From: Kuschelorhynchus macadamiae | Taxonomy: Eukaryota > Arthropoda > Insecta > Coleoptera > Curculionidae | Direction: 5' to 3' | Assembly: GCA_030620095.1 (NCBI GenBank) | Contig: JAUTXW010002103.1 | Location: 1,103,501-1,167,500, forward strand | Length of the DNA stretch: 64,000 bases | Part shown: in pieces, positions 58,301-64,000 of the stretch | Layout: every line of letters starts with the position of its first letter | Numbering within the stretch: position 1 is the first letter of the stretch | Program-made: the position numbers and the translations under genes | The notes under the pieces: model-generated | The model's database searches: none | Told to the model about the DNA's origin: nothing | What the model saw: the letters and a program-made list of their open reading frames with translations, nothing else

Positions 58301-59252
58301 ACATATTTATTGTGTTCGGTATAAGTTTGTGCCTGTTGTAAGTTTTCCGGAATTTTTTTTTTTTGTTTAAATAATATTTGTTACGAGTCTTTATGAGTTT
58401 TTCTAATTCTGAAGTAAACCAAGGTTTTGTATTTTTCCTTGTTCTTAAGATTACTTTATGAGAACAGGATTTAAAAACATTTTCCAAATTATCATAAAAA
58501 TCATCTGCATTTTTTATTGAATTTTTAATCGTGTCTAAATTTCTTAACTTAGTCTTCAATTGTTCTACCTCAAATTTATATATATTTATATGTTCGAATT
58601 TACTAGAATTTTTTTTTTGTTCTAGAGCAATGTCAATAACTTGAATAACATGATCACTTAGTGGACTGGGAATTAACTTTAAATGTATATTGTCTTCCAG
58701 ATTAGTTATAATGTGATCTATTAAACTGTTAGTTTTACCCACTTCACGTGTTGGGTTATTCACGTTACATAATTTCAAATTATTTGTTGAAAATATCTCA
58801 AAAAGTTTAGTTGTAATGTTATTTTTTTGAAGAATGTTAATGTTCATATCTCCACGTAAACAAACACTGCACGCAATTTCATTAAAATGTTGAAGTTTTT
58901 CTTTCAAGTATTCTAAGAATATGTCATTTTTTACAACTGGAGGCTTATAAAAACCACAAATAATAATATTCAATATACTTAGTTTCAAAGAAATATATGA
59001 ATATAATTGTTCTGTCTTCTCTATTACATCAAATTTTAACTTTTCGCTAATAAACATGGCTACTCCACCATCCCTCTTTTCTCTTGATGCAAAAACTGAA
59101 TTGTAGTTTCTAAAATTGTAATACTTTTCTTCATATTTCTTTATCCAAGTTTCTGATATAACAACTACATCTGCCTTTTCGGCATTGATTAATATTTCAA
59201 TATCATCCATTTTATTTTTCATTGATCGTGCATTCATATATAATACTTTCAT
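58299..59252 (-). CDS. Nested LINE ORF2, AP endonuclease domain
   Basis: Opens at ATG 59252, only 4 nt after the ORF1 stop. Motifs: MKVLYMNARSMKNKMDDIEI, ADVVVISETWIKKYE, KRDGGVAMFISEKL, LRGDMNINILQ, NSLIDHIITNLED, and PSPLSDHVIQV. These are the exonuclease/endonuclease/phosphatase-fold residues (N, E, D-x-N, D and D-H) that nick target DNA to prime reverse transcription. The domain is unbroken for about 300 codons, then the frame fails near 58330 after YNRHK. The N-terminus lacks the leader seen in the 23797 LINE, so this is a different family. Confidence 0.85.
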   Translation of the reverse strand: MKVLYMNARSMKNKMDDIEILINAEKADVVVISETWIKKYEEKYYNFRNYNSVFASREKRDGGVAMFISEKLKFDVIEKTEQLYSYISLKLSILNIIICGFYKPPVVKNDIFLEYLKEKLQHFNEIACSVCLRGDMNINILQKNNITTKLFEIFSTNNLKLCNVNNPTREVGKTNSLIDHIITNLEDNIHLKLIPSPLSDHVIQVIDIALEQKKNSSKFEHINIYKFEVEQLKTKLRNLDTIKNSIKNADDFYDNLENVFKSCSHKVILRTRKNTKPWFTSELEKLIKTRNKYYLNKKKKFRKTYNRHKLIPNTINM

Positions 59253-59256
59253 ACTT

Positions 59257-60480
59257 TTATTGAAGAAGATGATTTATTTTTTCTTTTTCTTTTGATTCCC
59301 TGAATAAGTGGATTTTGTATTGGTTACTGTTTGCTTCATGTTCGTAATTAAAATTTGTTCCATATTTACCATTTGATATTTTGCAGTTATTACATTTTGG
59401 ATTTTTTTCTTTACAAATCCAATAAGAATGGCTTTCAGAGCATATTTGTTTTTTTGTACATTCTTTTAGCTTGTGTCCACATTCGCAGCATTGAAAACAA
59501 AAAATAACGTCCAAATATTCTTTAATTTTGCAGTAGTCCCATCCCAAAGAAATTTTCTTGTTTACCAACTTTTGAAATGTTCTGCCACTTCTTTCTAAAT
59601 ATATTATAAATTTTTTCGAGTAATTAGATTTTCTTCTTCCTAAAATATGTAATTTATCATCATTATCCAAATGCTGTGTAGCTATAAGTTCGTCTTTTAA
59701 TTCTTGGTCACTATAGTCCTTTCGGCTTCCAATTATGACTAATTTTGGTGGCTTTAATTTCGAAATTTGTACAGTATAATTTTCACCAAGTGTTTTTTCA
59801 CTTAATAATTTTATTTTTCCAATTTCTCGTTCTGAATTTGACTTAATAATTATACTTCCATTTTTAATATCTTCTACTTTTTTTATAGATACATTTGCAA
59901 CTGATGGGTTTATTTTCTTCTCAATATATTGTTTAGTTATTTTGCTACTTTGTTTGTTTTTCGGTTTAATAATTACTACTGGTATATTTTTATTTGTATT
60001 TATTGTATGTGTTGATTTTCTTTGTGATAGAACATCAGAATAAGACATACCTTGGTTTGATAAATTGTTATTGCTCAGTTGTTTCAATAGTAACTCAAAT
60101 TTATTTTCCAAATCATTCAATTTCTTTAATATATTATCGCTTTCTATAACTTCTAATTTTTTCAGGAGTTTTTCTGTTTTATCATTCATTTCTTGAACCG
60201 TAATTTTTAATTCCAAATTTTCTTTATCAAGATATTTTATTTTCATTTTTAAGTCAACATTTTCTTTTTCACTATTGTCTGTTTCTTTAGGACATTTTTC
60301 ACATGTCCATTCAGTTCCTATTTTTTTCAAGTCGCATGCTTCCTTTTTTGATAATTTTGCACATGATAGGCAGTACCAATAATTGCATTTTGAACATCCA
60401 ACTGAATATGTTTTTTTGTTAAAGTTGTAAGAACATCTTGTACAATTTTTATCACGTTCATTTTTACTAAAATTTAAATA
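59257..60480 (-). CDS. Nested LINE ORF1 (PHD finger plus CCHC knuckle)
   Basis: Open on the minus strand from about 60480 to 59257. At the N-terminus is a PHD-type finger: NCTRCSYNF, VGCSKCNYWYCLSCAKL and EWTCEKC. A coiled-coil segment follows (KIKYLDKENLELKITVQEM), then an RRM-like core (NVSIKKVEDIKNGSIIIKSN to YTVQISKLKPPKLVI). Last is CFQCCECGHKLKEC (CX2CX4HX4C) with more Cys pairs. A conventional ATG for this frame is not visible. The nearest ATG (about 60464) is out of frame, so the true start lies further upstream or is lost. Same architecture as the ORF1 at 22710. Confidence 0.75.
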   Translation of the reverse strand, partial: YLNFSKNERDKNCTRCSYNFNKKTYSVGCSKCNYWYCLSCAKLSKKEACDLKKIGTEWTCEKCPKETDNSEKENVDLKMKIKYLDKENLELKITVQEMNDKTEKLLKKLEVIESDNILKKLNDLENKFELLLKQLSNNNLSNQGMSYSDVLSQRKSTHTINTNKNIPVVIIKPKNKQSSKITKQYIEKKINPSVANVSIKKVEDIKNGSIIIKSNSEREIGKIKLLSEKTLGENYTVQISKLKPPKLVIIGSRKDYSDQELKDELIATQHLDNDDKLHILGRRKSNYSKKFIIYLERSGRTFQKLVNKKISLGWDYCKIKEYLDVIFCFQCCECGHKLKECTKKQICSESHSYWICKEKNPKCNNCKISNGKYGTNFNYEHEANSNQYKIHLFRESKEKEKINHLLQ

Positions 60481-60827
60481 TTTATTATTTGATGGTCCTG
60501 CTTACAAAGTGTCTTGAGTAGTTATTGTTTTAAATATTCTTTATACTTATTGTCTTGGGGGTACTTTTCGGATAGATAAATGCTTCTATCACTTTCATCT
60601 AAATTTTGGTTAACATTACTGTTATTTTCACCTAATTGTTGGTTAACATTTGTCGTTGTCAATTTTTTCAATCTTTTACTTCTCATTATATTTTCATTAA
60701 GCTGTTCTTCAGTTTTGCCCTTTTTGTCCCAGATATCTTACAATTTTCCGAATAATTTCGTGTCTTATATATTATTTCCTTTTGATATTTTACGTATAAA
60801 CTATATTTTAACTTTGACAATATTCAT

Positions 60828-63215
60828 GACAAATACAATTTCTCCAATCTCAGAAAAGAGAAATAATACATCTTTTGCAACTCACTTTGATTGCAATCAT
60901 CAACAAATACTTGATACCCAGGGTGAGAGTTCCGCTATTCCTTCTGCACTTAATTCGTTTTTGAACCGGGAATCAACATCATTGACATCTACCTATTCTG
61001 TGAGCTCTATGCAAAATAAGGTAGGTAAATGTTTTATTAGCAGCCAAAGTTATTTTTTGTGGGGAATTTTTTGCAATGTAAACTATAACCGATTTTAAAA
61101 TAAGCAAAAGTGAGACACTACCTTTTTCGTTAGTTGTGTTCACTAGTAGGAAAACTATTTATACAGCCACAAAAATTTGAAATGTTCTCTTAATTAAAAA
61201 AAGGAGTGTTCGTGTGTTTTACTCAGGCTTGACATAGGGAGCTAGATACTCAAGTAGATATGTTCATAATCCTATAAACTAACAATTTCAGACCGTCCAG
61301 TTCAAAAATCAATAGATAGAATAGTTCGTAGGCAGGCAGGGCTCCCATTCTTAAAAACCCGAAAGTAATTAACTTGGAGAAGCTAAAATTCTCGCTAAAA
61401 CTGTTCGTAAAATCAACAGATCAGCATTCCCTGCCAAATTTTTTGGTATGTTTCAATTCACTTAGTTTTATTATTATTATTTTTTATTATTATATTCGTT
61501 TAGTTTTATTAAAAACTTGTATATCTACCTTCCGTGGTTGAGAATATGGTTCTAAGCTTTCAAAGGTCCTGGTGGCTACACGTGTTTGCGCGTAGGAAAG
61601 GGATGATGTAACCTGGGCTTTGATTGGCCAACTGGTATTGCTTAGACTATGCTCTTTTGTCTTGCTCCCTCATACGTATTTTGCTCATAGCATATTCTAT
61701 TTCTCTCTATTTGTTAAAATATCTTTACTTTAATTTTCCGAAATTGCTTGGTTTTGCCTGTGTATTCCAGGTTAAAAAGAAATTGATGCATATCGCACGA
61801 AAATATTACGAAATAAGGTATAAGGTCCAAGCCAATGTTGTTTCGTTTAAAATGTTACTTTGGCAATTATTTTTATTAATTTGAAATGTGTATTTTTTGG
61901 GAGGACATTGCCCACATGATGATAAAGCAGCCACTATTGATTTTTGTGGTAACTGTGGTTGGCCTTTGTTTGACAATAGCACATTGGCTTCTTATAAAGC
62001 AATATATTATTGTTTTCAGATTATGCTAGAAGCGGGCCCCATGAGAGCTAGAATCATAAAGCCTTCTAAGAAAAAGAGAAAAAAATCAGCCAATATGCCC
62101 ACTGCAAAATTGTTAACATTTATCATTAACTTTGCTTTCAAAGTGCTACGATAATTCTAAAAAATCTATTAAAAATTTTGATCAAGAATCTGTTATGCTT
62201 ATTCATGGATAAAAAAACTTATCAAGTAACTAAAAAAACGTTGTTTGTCTAATTTACGATGTTGATGGTTACGTAGCATTTTTGGAATCATCTAATTTAA
62301 CAGGTGAGAAAAAAACTGGGGACAAAGTGCAAGAAATTGTAAAAAAATGTGTAGTTTTAGCAAAAGTAATTTATAACACATATTTATGCGGTCTGTATTT
62401 TTCAATGCAAGCAATATGAAAAAGATGGGATCTCAAATAAATTTATGGTATACAAACTGTAATAGCCATACAGCGAATTTATTAGCAGAAGATTAGTATC
62501 CGAAAATATTGTTGGGATACTTCAGTCGGTTTTAAAAGAATTTTCCTCGCCTGACCTTGAAAACGCTTTATTAAAATCAGGCGGTAAAAGGGTAATTTTA
62601 GCTGAGGAAACTCGATAGTGCTCGTTTAGAGACTCATCTGTAAATTTTCTAGAGAACAAGAAGCCAATGCGAACAATAATTGCTAAAGCGACTACTTTTA
62701 AACAAACCATAACAAAACTAGTATTTGACGAACATCTAAATAAGCAAGTTGAAGATAGTGTGACATTTTTGCAAACTTATGAACAAATTACAATGAACTG
62801 AAGCCTTAATCGTGGATGCAGTAGAAGAATGGAATGGCTACTAAGCCTTTCTTTACTTACCGAGGCAACTTGTTAAATAGAACACAAATTTAAGAAGTTA
62901 GTGATTTTTTAATAGACAATTTCGACACGGAAGGATAGTTTTCAAGATTTTAAAAACAATCGAAATATATTTCGAAATCTAAATGAGAAAAGTATTACAA
63001 AAGTTCGAGCTTTTTGCAGAAAATCATTATCCTTTTCTATCCAGACTGACTGAATAGCTAAACACAATTCCGGCATCTTCAGCTCAACGAGAAAGACTCT
63101 TTTCCAATTGGTCGTCTTTTCACTCTCCTATCCGAAACCGGCTTACTGAGGAAAATTCGAAAATGCTAACTTATATTTATTATCATTTGAAGATAAGAGG
63201 CATTAATCGATTATA
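60828..63215 (+). pseudogene. hAT transposase, central and C-terminal pieces
   Basis: After the nested LINE, + strand fragments follow in hAT order: ISEKRNNTSFATHFDCNHQQ (60840-60900); SHTANLLAED near 62467-62495 (usual pattern CSxHxxNLL); GGKRVILAEETR near 62580-62615; KPMRTIIAKATTFKQTI near 62660-62710; and the C-terminal dimerisation block IPASSAQRERLFSNW, SSFHSPIRNRLTEENSKML at about 63070-63165. Stops and frame changes break every segment, and the first catalytic Asp block is not recognisable. The element cannot move itself. Confidence 0.7.
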
Positions 63216-63730
63216 AGAATATTTAAATTATTTTTGTGGTAATTTTTGCCAATGAAGCTGACTATATACATGTAATAATTAATAATTATTGTAGGTGGTA
63301 GTACTTGCAGTTCTTAACTTTATTATTGCTGTTTGGTTTAGGGGTTATCATTTTTTTTTTAATTCTGATTCTTACTTTTAAAAACTGTTTCTGATGAAAC
63401 CTAAAACATATTATTTTTCTAGCTTATATGATATCATTATCCATTTTTGTAATAATAAATAACAATAATTAGAGATACTGTTAGTAGTTTATTTCTTAGT
63501 TTATTCTAATAGCCTTTTTTCACCTATTTAAAATAAATATAAACACAAAACTCGGCTTTTAATATACAAAAAAAAATTCTACGTTTGAGCACGTAGAAAA
63601 TTTAGAAAATTAGTTGGTGTAGAAAATATGGTAGAATATTCAAAATTTTCTACCTACCCAACCCTGATCATAGGCAATATATTTTAACTTACTGTATTTT
63701 AAATTTCTAATTGCATTGCTTTTTTGCTAG

Positions 63731-63879
63731 GGAGAGATCGCCAAACAATGCTCAGTCAACAACAGCCTTACAGTGATGCGTGGAAAATCAAGCTATTCCA
63801 AAATACTAGGGTTATATGTAGCGTTCGAGAATGTCAAATGGTTATAGATGATATTATGAATAGCAAAGTTAATAATAAG
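63731..63879 (+). CDS. egl: egalitarian, coding exon 9 (residues 448-497)
   Basis: Between TTGCTAG and AAG|GTAATC, 149 nt, from phase 1 to phase 0. It reads RDRQTMLSQQQPYSDAWKIK, then LFQNTRVICSVRECQMVIDD and IMNSKVNNK. This is the segment just before the exonuclease-like domain of Egl/EXD1 proteins, where the next exon should begin the strand with the acidic active-site-like residues. The domain lies beyond 64000, so whether its catalytic residues are kept cannot be judged here. Confidence 0.9.
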
Positions 63880-64000
63880 GTAATCATTTATATGAAATCA
63901 AGGCCGGATTTAGAACTAAGGGCCTTAGATTACAAAATAAGTAGCCCCCTCCCATAGGGTGACCATAGTTCTAGATCTGGCACAGTTGTACTAGATGCAA
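63880..64000 (+). other. egl: egl intron 9 (start; continues past the window)
   Basis: Begins GTAATC. Nothing recognised in the 121 bp available. Confidence 0.8.

Larger units (their letters stand above)
56537..60780 (-). mobile_element. Two-ORF LINE nested in the hAT element
   Basis: The 3' tail is at 56537-56562, ORF2 at 56898-59252, and ORF1 at 59257 to about 60480. Further coding-like minus-strand sequence (EEQLNENIMRSKRLKKLTT and SIYLSEKYPQDNKYKEYLKQ) reaches about 60730. Both ORFs are in the right order and the element is nearly full length. It inserted opposite to the hAT transposase. I found no clear target duplication. Confidence 0.85.
55911..63666 (+). mobile_element. hAT DNA transposon carrying a nested LINE
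   Basis: Ends: CAGGGTTGGATA at 55911 and, on the minus strand from 63666, CAGGGTTGGGTAGGTAGAAA. Both ends carry clustered GTAGAAAAT motifs (four or five within 100 bp at the left, three or more at the right), as expected for transposase-binding subterminal repeats. Flanking 8-mers (TATATCGG and ATCATAGG) match at only four positions, so any target duplication has decayed. Without the LINE the element is about 3.5-3.8 kb. The + strand transposase is in pieces: 56266-56525, 60828-61020, 61760-63215. Confidence 0.85.
55891..63730 (+). other. egl: egl intron 8 (7.8 kb), almost wholly transposon
   Basis: GTATAA...TTGCTAG. Apart from 20 bp at the left and about 64 bp at the right, the whole intron is the hAT element at 55911-63666 with a LINE inside it. 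Confidence 0.9.

Noticed and set aside
60580..61098. 172-codon + strand frame
   Set aside because: Its first half is antisense to the LINE's coding-like leader and its second half is hAT transposase sequence. It is not one gene.
1..64000. CRISPR array, bacterial operons or prophage
   Set aside because: Spliced exons, non-LTR elements, hAT and Penelope elements show a eukaryotic genome. No regularly spaced short repeats with unique spacers were seen.

Overview
This window comes from a eukaryotic, AT-rich, transposon-dense insect genome. A beetle is my best guess from the mix of repeat families, but the sequence does not prove it. The only confidently recognised host gene is egalitarian (egl). 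It encodes the RNA cargo adaptor that joins localised mRNAs to Bicaudal-D and dynein. It lies on the + strand, with its start codon at 20879. Nine coding exons splice in register (1491 nt, 497 codons), and the window ends just before the expected 3'-5' exonuclease-like domain. The egl introns are long (intron 1 is 13.4 kb, intron 4 7.6 kb, intron 5 6.8 kb, intron 8 7.8 kb) and are filled with mobile elements. Introns 2 (79 bp) and 7 (65 bp) are short.

Left flank (1-20430). At the left edge is part of an unrecognised multi-exon minus-strand gene. It has tandemly duplicated, phase-symmetric acidic exons (784-839, 640-726, 502-591, 341-437) ahead of a longer exon that runs off the window. Next come two decayed IS630/Tc1-mariner-like DDE transposons (1620-3338 and 3945-5660, the second with long inverted repeats). 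A Penelope-like retroelement with RT and GIY-YIG domains and inverted pseudo-LTRs follows (5981-7642). After it are a LINE RT scrap (9590-9920), a hAT-Charlie-like element with clear terminal repeats (10425-12621), a minus-strand LINE (13078-14678), and another RT scrap (17990-18380).

egl introns. Intron 1 carries a nearly complete two-ORF LINE (22710-26733) broken by a small RT deletion, a second LINE remnant (27140-28110), a BED-finger hAT fragment, and a LINE remnant with a nested, 5'-truncated RNase H-bearing LINE bounded by a perfect 14-bp target duplication. Intron 3 has a perfect 23-bp palindrome and a TA microsatellite. Intron 4 has a diverged tandem array, a fold-back element with 139-bp arms and a 284-bp direct repeat, and a second Penelope-like 3' end. 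Intron 5 has four tandem ~180-223-bp units and a minus-strand LINE. Intron 6 has a pogo/Tigger-like transposase relic and an RNase H LINE scrap. Intron 8 is almost entirely one hAT element (55911-63666) with a 4-kb LINE nested in it.

The most interesting observations are: (1) a recurring hammerhead-ribozyme-like motif (CUGANGA, hairpin, GAAAC) in the Penelope pseudo-LTR, at a second Penelope 3' end, and in every unit of the tandem array; (2) three tandem copies of one ~60-70-residue module in the Egl N-terminus; (3) the phase-symmetric exon duplication at the left edge; (4) the composite fold-back/direct-repeat element in intron 4. All transposon proteins seen are visibly broken.
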